The notes below the pieces were generated by a model. It was not told the DNA's origin. It made no database searches and saw only the letters and a list, made by a program, of their open reading frames with translations. Shown piece after piece: positions 45,147 to 53,216 of a stretch of DNA of 64,000 nt (position 1 is the stretch's first letter; every line of letters starts with the position of its first letter). The position numbers and the translations under genes are program-made. Source of the DNA: Opitutaceae bacterium (lineage in GTDB: Bacteria; Verrucomicrobiota; Verrucomicrobiia; Opitutales; Opitutaceae); the NCBI GenBank assembly GCA_016711225.1, contig JADJTK010000052.1, forward strand, positions 1 through 64,000. The letters are read 5' to 3'.

Positions 45147-47324
45147 TTACGTGCGGGCTGGTGCGCGGGTGGACGTTTCGACGATGCGAGTCAGGACGGC
45201 GTTCGGCACTTGATCGAAGTGCGAAGGCTCCATCGAGTACGAAGCGCGACCCTTGGAGAGCGAGCGGATGTCCGTGGCATAACCAAACATGGTTTCCAGG
45301 GGGACAATCGCGGTGATGATGCAGGCGCCGTCGCGCATTTCCTGGCCTTGGATCTGGCCGCGGCGACGGTTGATGTCGCCCATAATGTCGCCCTGATATT
45401 CTTCGGGGACAGTCACTTCGACCTTCATGTTCGGCTCGAGCAGGATGGGGGCGGCGTTCTTCATAGCCTCCTTGAAGGCGAAGATACCGGCCATCTTGAA
45501 GGCGATTTCAGAGCTATCAACCGCGTGGAACGAACCGTCGACGAGGCGGGCGAGAACATCGATAACGGGGTACCCGGCGATGGTGCCGTTCTTGGTTCCC
45601 TCGTTGACGCCTTCAGTGGCGGGCTTGATGAACTCCTTCGGGATGACGCCACCAACGGTCGCGTTGATAACTTCGTTACCCTTGCCTTTTTCGTTCGGCT
45701 CAAGAGTGATGCAAACGTGGCCGTATTGGCCCTTGCCGCCGGTTTGGCGGATGAACTTGCCCTCGCCTTCCGACTTCTTGGTGATTGTCTCGCGATAAGC
45801 GATCTGGGGCTTGCCGGCTTCGGCATCCACCTTGAACTCGCGCAACATACGGTCGCGAATGATCTCAAGGTGAAGCTCACCCATGCCAGCGATGATCGTC
45901 TGGCCGGTCTCACCGTCGGTGGAGACACGGAAGGTGGGATCTTCAGCTGCGAGGCGGGCCAGCGCGTTGCCCATCTTCTCCTGGTCGGCCTTGGTCTTCG
46001 GCTCGATCGACATGGAGATAACGGTTTCCGGGAAGGACGGCGGCTCGAGGCGAATATCGATCTCTTCGTCGCAGAGCGTGTCGCCAGTGATGACATCCTT
46101 GATGCCAACCACCGCGCAGATATCACCGGCGTAGGCGATTTCGATCTCTTCCTTGTCCATGGCGCGCATGAGCAACAGGCGCGAAACGCGCTCGCTGCGG
46201 CGGGTGCGCGGGTTGTACATGGACTGGCCCTTCTTCATCTGGCCCTGGTACACACGGCAGAAGACGAGACGGCCGACGAAAGGATCGCTCCAGAGCTTGA
46301 AGGCAATGGCGACCGTCTTCAGGCGATCGTCAGACTTGGCCACGACGGGTTCGCCATCGCTGTTCTGCGCCTTGCACTCCGGAATGTCCGTCGGAGCGGG
46401 GAGATAGTTGACCACGCAATCAAGGAGGCGCTGCACACCCTTCTTCTTAAAGGCGGAACCGGGGATCACGCCGACGATCTTCATCGCGACGGTCGCCTTG
46501 CGGATACCGATCGCGAGTTCGGAAGCGGAGATCTCACCACCGGCGAGATACTTCTCGGCGATCGCATCATCGCTGTCGGCCACGGCTTCGATCAGGGCGT
46601 CGCGATATTGCTTCGCGTCGTCCTTCATATCGGCCGGGATCTCGACGATCTTCGGGTTCATGCCCAGCGGGTCGGCCGGGTTATCCTCGAAGATATAGGC
46701 AACACCATGCACGAGATCGACCAAACCGGCGAAATTCTCTTCGGCACCGATCGGCAAATAGAGCGGATGGGCGTTGGCCTTCAACTTCGCGCGCATCTCA
46801 GCGACGCAGGCGAGGAAGTTGGCGCCGACGCGGTCCATCTTGTTGACGAACGCCAGACGCGGCACGCGGTACTTGTTGGCCTGGCGCCAGACCGTCTCGG
46901 ACTGGGGCTGCACGCGACCGACGGCGCAGAACACGGCGACAGCACCGTCGAGCACGCGGAGCGAACGCTCCACCTCGGCCGTGAAGTCCACGTGTCCGGG
47001 GGTGTCGATGATGTTGATGCGGGTCTTGATGCTCTTGAAAGCACCGACCGAGGGCACCCAGGCGCAGGAAATGGCGGCGGAGGTGATCGTGATGCCACGC
47101 TCGCGCTCCTGCTCCATCCAGTCGGTGACGGTGGAACCTTCATGCACCTCGCCCATCTTGTGGACGGCGCCGGTGTAGAAAAGAATGCGCTCGGTGACGG
47201 TGGTCTTGCCGGCGTCGATGTGGGCTGCGATACCGATGTTGCGGGTCCACTCCATGGGAGCAGGACGCGCGGCGGCATTGGCAACTGACAGTTTGGATTT
47301 CTCCGTAACGATCTCGATGGACAT
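45147..47324 (-). CDS. fusA: Elongation factor G
   Basis: EF-G moves tRNA and mRNA through the ribosome with GTP hydrolysis. From ATG 47324 the protein has 725 residues: a 25-residue extension, then NIGIAAHIDAGKTTVTERIL with the P-loop, switch II DTPGHVDFTAEV, NKMDRVGAN for guanine binding, and domains II-V, with GQIQGQEMRDGACIITAIVP in domain V. The reading frame opens with GTG 47348, which overlaps the rpsG stop (GTGA); that start would add 8 residues and cannot be excluded. Confidence 0.97.
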   Translation of the reverse strand: MSIEIVTEKSKLSVANAAARPAPMEWTRNIGIAAHIDAGKTTVTERILFYTGAVHKMGEVHEGSTVTDWMEQERERGITITSAAISCAWVPSVGAFKSIKTRINIIDTPGHVDFTAEVERSLRVLDGAVAVFCAVGRVQPQSETVWRQANKYRVPRLAFVNKMDRVGANFLACVAEMRAKLKANAHPLYLPIGAEENFAGLVDLVHGVAYIFEDNPADPLGMNPKIVEIPADMKDDAKQYRDALIEAVADSDDAIAEKYLAGGEISASELAIGIRKATVAMKIVGVIPGSAFKKKGVQRLLDCVVNYLPAPTDIPECKAQNSDGEPVVAKSDDRLKTVAIAFKLWSDPFVGRLVFCRVYQGQMKKGQSMYNPRTRRSERVSRLLLMRAMDKEEIEIAYAGDICAVVGIKDVITGDTLCDEEIDIRLEPPSFPETVISMSIEPKTKADQEKMGNALARLAAEDPTFRVSTDGETGQTIIAGMGELHLEIIRDRMLREFKVDAEAGKPQIAYRETITKKSEGEGKFIRQTGGKGQYGHVCITLEPNEKGKGNEVINATVGGVIPKEFIKPATEGVNEGTKNGTIAGYPVIDVLARLVDGSFHAVDSSEIAFKMAGIFAFKEAMKNAAPILLEPNMKVEVTVPEEYQGDIMGDINRRRGQIQGQEMRDGACIITAIVPLETMFGYATDIRSLSKGRASYSMEPSHFDQVPNAVLTRIVETSTRAPART

Positions 47325-47344
47325 GTCGGTCGAGGGAGTGCGGC

Positions 47345-47818
47345 TCACCAGCGCAGGTGGGCGAAGGCGCGATTGGCCTGCGCCATCTTGTGGGTGTCTT
47401 CCTTCTTCTTCACCACGGTGCCCGTATTGTTGTAGGCATCGACGATTTCAGCGGCGAGGGCGTCACGCATCGTCGTACCCTTGCGGGCATAGGCGGCGTC
47501 GACGACCCAGCGAATCCCGAGGGACTCCTGGCGCTCGAAGGAGATTTCAACCGGCACCTGATAGGTGGCGCCACCGACGCGGCGGCTCTTCACCTCGATG
47601 CGGGGGCGGGCGTTTTCCAACGCACCGGTGAGAATTTCGACGGGGTTGCCCTTTTCGAGCTTCTCCGAGGCCTTCTCGAAGGCACCGTAAACGATGCGCT
47701 GCGCGAGGCTTTTCTTACCGCACTCCATGATCGCGTTGATCAGGTGCGAAACGAGGGGGCTCTGGTAGCGGATGTCCGGGGTAACCGGCCGCTTGGTGGC
47801 TCTACGACGGCGTGACAT
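47345..47818 (-). CDS. rpsG: 30S ribosomal protein S7
   Basis: S7 (uS7) starts assembly of the 30S head and, in E. coli, controls the str operon. The 157-residue protein starts MSRRRRATKRPVTPDIRYQS and has LINAIMECGKKSLAQRIVYG, GALENARPRIEVKSRRVGGA, TYQVPVEISFERQESL and the C-terminal HKMAQANRAFAHLRW. Standard length and place. Confidence 0.97.
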   Translation of the reverse strand: MSRRRRATKRPVTPDIRYQSPLVSHLINAIMECGKKSLAQRIVYGAFEKASEKLEKGNPVEILTGALENARPRIEVKSRRVGGATYQVPVEISFERQESLGIRWVVDAAYARKGTTMRDALAAEIVDAYNNTGTVVKKKEDTHKMAQANRAFAHLRW

Positions 47819-47826
47819 GGCGGAAA

Positions 47827-48212
47827 TTAGGCTTTCTTGGCTTCCTTGGGACGTTTCACACCGTACTTGGAACGGCTGCGGCGGCGCTTCTCCACCCCCG
47901 TGGCATCAAGGGTGCCGCGGACGATGTGGTACCGGACACCGGGGAGATCCTTCACGCGGCCACCACGCACGAGCACAATGGAGTGCTCCTGGAGGTTGTG
48001 ACCCTCGTCCGGGATGTAGGAGATGACTTCCGTGCCGTTGGTGAGACGGACCTTCGCAACCTACGGATGGCGGAGTTCGGCTTCTTCGGGGTGCGGGTCA
48101 TAACCTGCACGCAGACGCCACGGCGGAAAGGATTTCCCGCAAGGGCCGGCGACTTGGATTTCGCGCGGACCTTCCGGCGACCTTTTCTCACGAGTTGGTT
48201 GATCGTAGGCAT
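47827..48212 (-). CDS. rpsL: 30S ribosomal protein S12, frameshifted in this sequence
   Basis: S12 (uS12) is at the decoding centre and is the classic streptomycin target. ATG 48212 gives MPTINQLVRKGRRKVRAKSK to TPKKPNSAIR; near 48062 the frame changes and the rest (KVRLTNGTEVISYIPDEGHN, EHSIVLVRGGRVKDLPGVRY, the PGVRYHIVRG block, terminal RPKEAKKA) runs to TAA 47827. Adding one A to the codon after CGT (AGG to AAGG) restores the normal sequence. As the gene is essential, this is best explained as an assembly error. First gene of the superoperon. Confidence 0.94.
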
Positions 48213-48271
48213 GGACGAAGAAGGAGGAAAATAAGGGAAAAGAGGCAGAAGCTGGGGAATGGCCCAACCCC

Positions 48272-48299
48272 GTGCAAGAAGTTTTTTGGCTCCCTGCAC
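48272..48299 (-). promoter_or_regulatory. Leader hairpin upstream of rpsL
   Basis: On the minus strand GTGCAGGGAG, loop CCAAAAAA, CTTCTTGCAC forms a 10-bp stem with two G-T pairs, about 60-90 nt before the rpsL start and inside the transcript predicted from the promoter at 48398-48428. It may be a leader element for autoregulation or antitermination. Confidence 0.4.
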
Positions 48300-48397
48300 T
48301 AATTGTTGTTCCCAGAGGAGAAACACGCATCCAGCGCGAGGCGGGGTGTGTGCCTCGGCGCCGGAAACAGGCAACGAGGTCGGAAATTCGAAGCGGG

Positions 48398-48428
48398 CAG
48401 ATACGCCAGTAGCGGCGGGGCTTGTCAA
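48398..48428 (-). promoter_or_regulatory. Candidate sigma-70 promoter of the str-S10-spc-alpha superoperon
   Basis: On the minus strand a consensus -35 TTGACA (48428-48423) is followed after 19 nt by TATCTG (48403-48398) as a -10 candidate. Spacing is longer than ideal. Upstream is an A-rich stretch (GGGAAAAAAAGG, around 48450) that could act as an UP element. The predicted leader to rpsL is about 180 nt. The remaining bases of this 340-nt gap show no gene. Confidence 0.5.
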
Positions 48429-48552
48429 TACCGCTGTCCGTCCTTTTTTTCCCACCCCGGCGTCGCCCGCGTGCCGCCCGCCCTTCCTTGGCTATAAAAC
48501 CGATACGCACTCCCCGCCCGCGCCGGTGCCTCCGCCCGGCGCGGGCCGGCAC

Positions 48553-49458
48553 TCACCACGGCCGTCCGAAAATCGTCAGCACGATGCCCACCAGCACCCC
48601 CAGCACCGCCGGCAGCTTGCGCCGCCCATTGGCCTCGCCAAACAGCCACAGGCCGCCGGCAAACGCCACCAACGTGCTGCCCCGCCGCAGGCTCGACACC
48701 AACGACACCAGCGACTCCGGATCCCGGAGCGCCCCGAAATAGAGATAGTCGGAGATCAGCAACATCGCGGCGATGCACGGGATGCTCCAGCGCCAGTGGA
48801 ATTCGTTGCGCACCCACCAGCGCCGTTTCCAGCCGATCGCCAGCGGCAGAAACAGCACCGCCAGGTAGATCGAGAACCACGCCTGCACCGTGGGCACCGT
48901 GAAGCCGGCCTGCGCCAGGAGGAACTTGTCGTAAAGCGCGCTGACCGCCCCCAACAGGGTGCCCGCCACCATGTATCCGATCCATCGGTCGCGGTGGAAG
49001 CGGATCCCCTCCCGGCGCCCAGCCAGCGACAACCCCACGAACGAGGCCAGCGTCGTGGCGATGCCCAACCATTCCAGCCACGTAGGCCGCTCGGCGAGCA
49101 CGACCAGGGCGCCCGCCAGGGTCCAGATCGGGCCCGTGGCCCGGATCGGCGAGGTGATCGAAACCGGCAGGTGTTTCATGGCAAAGTACGTAAACATCCA
49201 CGACCCCGCCACGATGGCCGACTTCAACGCGAGCTGCAGGTGCTCGGCCCACCCCAGGGGAGCCACCCGCAAGGCCGCCGGCAGCACCCCCGGGGCCGCC
49301 GCCGCCACCGCCATCAGAGACAGCCACACGCTGGCCGCGCACAACGTGCTCAGGCACAGCACGGGCACCACGGCGTTCTCGCGCACCGCGTGCTTGGTGC
49401 AGAGCTCATAGATGCCGAGGAAAAAGGCCGCGACGAGGCTGGCGACGATCCAATTCAT
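48553..49458 (-). CDS. DMT-superfamily (EamA-like) membrane transporter
   Basis: A 301-residue integral membrane protein with about ten hydrophobic segments in two related halves (MNWIVASLVAAFFLGIYELC, LCLSTLCAASVWLSLMAVAA, then SWMFTYFAMKHLPVSITSPI and WTLAGALVVLAERPTWLEWL with the EamA-type E-x-P motif). The second half ends FGEANGRRKLPAVLGVLVGI. It is predicted to export or take up a small metabolite across the inner membrane; the substrate is unknown. Start ATG 49458. Confidence 0.82.
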   Translation of the reverse strand: MNWIVASLVAAFFLGIYELCTKHAVRENAVVPVLCLSTLCAASVWLSLMAVAAAAPGVLPAALRVAPLGWAEHLQLALKSAIVAGSWMFTYFAMKHLPVSITSPIRATGPIWTLAGALVVLAERPTWLEWLGIATTLASFVGLSLAGRREGIRFHRDRWIGYMVAGTLLGAVSALYDKFLLAQAGFTVPTVQAWFSIYLAVLFLPLAIGWKRRWWVRNEFHWRWSIPCIAAMLLISDYLYFGALRDPESLVSLVSSLRRGSTLVAFAGGLWLFGEANGRRKLPAVLGVLVGIVLTIFGRPW

Positions 49459-49700
49459 GGGAGCCGCGGGTTGTGACCCGCCCCTTCCTCCACCGCAAGG
49501 GCACAAGCCAGCCCTGACCAGAGCCACCACTCTCCCGATACTGCCTGCGCCGACAACTCCGCCCTTCTCGGTCGCGCGGCCCGGCCCCCCCTGCCGGCCG
49601 CCGCAAAAATCCGTGAGTTTCCCCCGGTGACGTCTCCGGATTTGCCTGCCCGCCTGCGATCGGCGAACCTGCCCTCGCACAACGGGAACTGGATGAACCG

Positions 49701-50588
49701 ATGACTACACTGCTGCTCTCAGGCGTATTTGGTTACGGGTTGCTGCTCTCCACCGGGAGCGCCGCCCTCTTTCATTGGAGGCTGCGCTCGCGGCACCGCC
49801 GTCCCCCCGTGGAATTCAAGCTGCTGCGCGGCCCTGGGGAACTCTCGCTACGTAGCCTGCGCCGCCTCGAGGCGAACCTGCCGGTCCTCCTGCTAGTCGG
49901 CGTCACCCTGCCCCTGCTCGCCGGGCTCGGGTTGCTGCTCTACGTGGCCACGCTCTCCGGCTCCCCGCAGATCACCACCGCCGTACTGGGAGGACTCGGG
50001 CTCTTGACCGGCTTGTTCCTGGGCGGCCGGTTCCTGCTCAAGCAGATCAACCTGCGCCGAGATCTGGAGCTGCGCTACCTTGGCGAGCGCGCCGTCGCCG
50101 AGGAGCTCGCCCCCTTGCTGCCCCTCGGCTATCGGATGTTTCACGACGTGGCCATCCACGGCGTCGACTCAAACCTGGACCTCGATCATGTGCTGGTCGG
50201 TCCCAACGGCATCACCGTGATCGAGGCCGAGACCCGCCGCCGCGAGCGCAGGAAGGGAGCAGCCCACCAACATGAGGTCTCCTTCGACGGCAAACAGCTC
50301 ACCTGGCCCTGGGGCCCCGACCGCGACACCGTGGCAGACGTGGAGACCGAGTCCGCCAGCTTCACCAAATGGCTTCTCCAAACCACCGGCTATCGAGTAC
50401 CCGCGGTGGCCGTGCTCACCCTGCCCGGTTGGTGGATCGCCATCACCGGCCGCGGTATCGTCACAGTGGTGAACCACAAGCAGGTCCTATCGACGATCAC
50501 CGAGCGCACCGCGGAGCTGCTCGCCCCCGAACAGATCGAGAAGATCTGCAAGGAGTTGGAGGCCCACTGCCGCGACGTGGAGGCCTGA
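49701..50588 (+). CDS. NERD-domain membrane protein
   Basis: A 295-residue protein with an N-terminal membrane segment (LLLSGVFGYGLLLSTGSAAL), two further hydrophobic helices (LLLVGVTLPLLAGLGLLLYV, TAVLGGLGLLTGLFLGGRFL) and a cytoplasmic NERD nuclease-related domain from about 130: GERAVAEELAPLL, SNLDLDHVLVGPNGITVIEAE with the Asp and Glu-x-Glu positions of the restriction-endonuclease-like fold. NERD proteins are suspected DNA-processing enzymes. It converges on the histidine kinase gene; the 146-nt gap has REP-like GC palindromes (e.g. AGGGCCGAGCCTCGCCCT). Confidence 0.82.
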   Translation: MTTLLLSGVFGYGLLLSTGSAALFHWRLRSRHRRPPVEFKLLRGPGELSLRSLRRLEANLPVLLLVGVTLPLLAGLGLLLYVATLSGSPQITTAVLGGLGLLTGLFLGGRFLLKQINLRRDLELRYLGERAVAEELAPLLPLGYRMFHDVAIHGVDSNLDLDHVLVGPNGITVIEAETRRRERRKGAAHQHEVSFDGKQLTWPWGPDRDTVADVETESASFTKWLLQTTGYRVPAVAVLTLPGWWIAITGRGIVTVVNHKQVLSTITERTAELLAPEQIEKICKELEAHCRDVEA

Positions 50589-50734
50589 CAGCGCCTTCCT
50601 CGATCCCGGCGCTGGGGGCGGCGGGAACGGCTAGGGCCGAGCCTCGCCCTCTCCATGAGCCGAGGGCACGCAACGTGGCGAGCCTTTCCATGCGTATTGC
50701 GCGGGTCCACCCTGGCCGCGGACGCTTCGCTCCC

Positions 50735-53008
50735 TCACCCCTTCCGCTGCGCCAAGGCATGACCAATCGCCCGAATCAGCGAGACCTGTTCGTAGGGCTT
50801 GTTCAAGAAACCGAGGGGCCGCTCCGGATGCTCCCCCTCCATCACCTGCGCCTCGCTGCACCCGCTGGTTAGGATCACCGGAAGATCGGGGACGAGCCGA
50901 TGCAGCGCGGCCATCGTCGCCCAGCCGTCCATTCGCGGCAGCGACACGTTGCACAACACGCATTGGGTTTCGTTGAGGTGCTGGCGCAATTGCTCGACGG
51001 CCTCAAAGCCGTCCGCGGCCGTCAGCACGCAGAACCCCTCTCGCTTGAGGGCGAGCCCCACCGCTTGGCGCACCACCGGCTCGTCCTCGACCACCAGCAC
51101 CGTGGCGCCGGCCGCAGCTCCCCCGCTCGAGCGCTCCCCCTGCGCAGGCAGAATCGGGTCGCTCCTAACCAGAGCGCGCGCGACCGGCTGCGCCACCAAC
51201 GGCAAATACACCCGGAAGCGGCTTCCCCGCCCCGGTTGGCTCTCCACGGCGATGGCCCCGGCATGAGCCCGCAGAATCCCCAGCACCACCGGCAAGCCCA
51301 GCCCCCGGCCGGTGAACTTGGTGGTGAAAAATGGATCGAAGAGTTTGCCCATCTCCGCCTCCGCAATGCCGCCGCCCGAATCCGCAACCTCCACACAGGC
51401 GTAGTCCCCCCTCCCCTGAGGTTGGAATTCAAGCGGGCGCCGGTTGCCGGCCGGGATCACCGCCCCGGCCACAATCGTGACGGCCAGCCGCACGATGCCC
51501 CTGTCCTGCCCCATGGCCTCCCAGGCGTTGTCCACCAGATTGGCCAGGATCTGCTGGATCTGGTCGGCATTGCCCTCGATGGCCGGGCCGGGAACCGGCC
51601 AATCCGTCGCCAGCTCCACCCCTAGGGGGAGCGAAAACCGCAAAGCCGCCAGGCTCCCCCGGCACACTTCGGAAAGATCCAAGGACTCATGCTTGCAGTG
51701 GGTCTGCCCGAGATAGGTGAGCATCAGTCCGCTCACCCGTGCCGCCTTGCGGGCCGCCTGCATGGCGAGCTCCAAGTCTTCATCGGGGCTCTCCGCGCGG
51801 TGGACATCGCCCTTGCCCAACTCCAGACTCATCGTCACGGCCTGTAGCAGATTGTTGAAGTTGTGGGCCACCGCCCCCGCCATCAGCCCCAGACTCTCGG
51901 ATTTCTGCAACTGCCGGTTCTGGTCCTCCAGTCGCGCCTTCTCCTCCGCCATTCGTTTGCGCTCCGTAATGTCGGTATGGGTGCCAAACATCGTGAGCGG
52001 CTTGCCGGCTGCGGTGCGGGTGATCACCCGTCCGCGGTCCTGCACCCAGACCCAGCGGCCGTCCTTGTGCCGCATCCGACTTTCGATGTCGTAGTCGGGC
52101 AACTCGCCGGCGAAGTGCCGCTCCAGCAGCGCGGCAGACCGCCGCAGATCATCGGGGTGTCCCAAGGCCTCCCACGTCTTGATGCTCACGGGTGCCAACT
52201 CTGCGAGCGTGTAGCCGGCAATCTGCGCCCACACCTCATTGAAGACCATCTCCCCGCTCTGGACATTCCATTCCCAGGTGCCGACGTGGGTGCCCTCGAT
52301 GATGCTCTCGAGCCTCCAATTGGCGTGTCGCAAAGCCTCCTCGGCCAGCTTGCGCGTAGTGACGTCGCTCAACACCACACGGCACACTACTGCGCCCCCC
52401 TCCCTCGCGGGACGGCTCGCCTCTGGCCGGGCACTGCCCACGGGATCGTGCGCGGTGGTTGCTGCCAGCTGCGCCCAGAAGACCGTGCCGTCGCCTTTCA
52501 GCATGCGCTGCTCCCAAGCCTGCGGCTCCCGGGTCTCGAAGAGCCGTTTGCGGTGGCGATAGAAGAGGTCCTGGTCCTCCTTGAGGATCGAGCGAGCGAA
52601 GATGGGCTGCACACCCCGGATACTGCGGGCCAGGCCCAACAACGTCGCCGCGGCGAGATTGGCCTCCAGCACCAGCCCTGCATCGCTGAGGGTGAGGTAA
52701 CCCACCGGCGCCAGGTCGTAGAGCTCAAAGTAGCGCGCGCGCGCCAAGTCCAACTCCGCCTGGACCCGCCGCAGCTCCTCATTTTGGATCTCCAGCTCGA
52801 TCTGGTGGACCTGCAGTTCGTGCAGGGTGCGCTGCGTGGCTTCCGGCGATTGGGGCCCCCGGATGGCCGATGACTCGAGTTTGGAGGCGCTGGAGAGCGC
52901 TTCGGCGCGTTGGCGCAGGCCGGCACCGGGAGGGGTCGCCATTGCGTCGCCGCTTGGCGGTTGGCCTGAAGCGGCCGCCTCGAGCTTGTCGGGATTGTCC
53001 AAGTTCAT
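50735..53008 (-). CDS. PAS-PAS hybrid histidine kinase with receiver lacking the phosphoacceptor Asp
   Basis: A 757-residue soluble sensor. After a coiled N-terminus (HELQVHQIELEIQNEELRRV) come two PAS domains (YFELYDLAPVGYLTLSDAGL; then LESIIEGTHVGTWEWNVQSG with PAC FGTHTDITERKR), the H box LMAGAVAHNFNNLLQAV, N box ILANLVDNAWEAMG, G1 VADSGGGI and G2 TGRGLGLPVV, then a receiver from about 640. In the receiver the aspartate is replaced: VLCNVSLPRMDGW against VLCDLTMPRMNGW in the neighbour at 56643. It is last in the series of two duplicated [CheB-CheR, PAS/receiver] units. Confidence 0.9.
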   Translation of the reverse strand: MNLDNPDKLEAAASGQPPSGDAMATPPGAGLRQRAEALSSASKLESSAIRGPQSPEATQRTLHELQVHQIELEIQNEELRRVQAELDLARARYFELYDLAPVGYLTLSDAGLVLEANLAAATLLGLARSIRGVQPIFARSILKEDQDLFYRHRKRLFETREPQAWEQRMLKGDGTVFWAQLAATTAHDPVGSARPEASRPAREGGAVVCRVVLSDVTTRKLAEEALRHANWRLESIIEGTHVGTWEWNVQSGEMVFNEVWAQIAGYTLAELAPVSIKTWEALGHPDDLRRSAALLERHFAGELPDYDIESRMRHKDGRWVWVQDRGRVITRTAAGKPLTMFGTHTDITERKRMAEEKARLEDQNRQLQKSESLGLMAGAVAHNFNNLLQAVTMSLELGKGDVHRAESPDEDLELAMQAARKAARVSGLMLTYLGQTHCKHESLDLSEVCRGSLAALRFSLPLGVELATDWPVPGPAIEGNADQIQQILANLVDNAWEAMGQDRGIVRLAVTIVAGAVIPAGNRRPLEFQPQGRGDYACVEVADSGGGIAEAEMGKLFDPFFTTKFTGRGLGLPVVLGILRAHAGAIAVESQPGRGSRFRVYLPLVAQPVARALVRSDPILPAQGERSSGGAAAGATVLVVEDEPVVRQAVGLALKREGFCVLTAADGFEAVEQLRQHLNETQCVLCNVSLPRMDGWATMAALHRLVPDLPVILTSGCSEAQVMEGEHPERPLGFLNKPYEQVSLIRAIGHALAQRKG

Positions 53009-53025
53009 GGTCCTTTTCTGATGAT

Positions 53026-53160
53026 CCGAGAGCGGTCTCTCGGGATGTTCGCTTGCCGATGTCCGATTCTGGAGGGACGGACGGACCGAAGTCTCAGGCG
53101 CCGTCCCCGATTCCTTGTGCCTTGCCCCTTGCTACCCAGCCCTTGGCCCTTCTCCGGCGT
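53026..53160. repeat. Hairpin and degenerate short-period repeat between signalling genes
   Basis: The 208-nt gap holds a perfect 7-bp hairpin (CCGAGAG-CGGT-CTCTCGG, 53026-53043) and a stretch with loosely repeated words (TTCCTTGTGCCTTGCCCCTT, GCCCTTGGCCCTTCTCC, 53111-53155). No gene is seen. Confidence 0.4.
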
Positions 53161-53216
53161 CGGTCTTTGGCGTTGTCCAGGCGTTTTGGACCTCCGGGAG
53201 CTCCGGTCCCTGGCCC

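Noticed and set aside
45132..47288. A 718-codon plus-strand open frame opposite fusA
   Set aside because: It is a known effect of EF-G codon use; it carries no motifs, and fusA is certain.
30977..48062. Programmed frameshifting in rpoA, rpsM and rpsL
   Set aside because: No slippery heptamer with a downstream structure is seen, no such recoding is known for these genes, and single-base repair gives textbook sequences; an assembly error is simpler.
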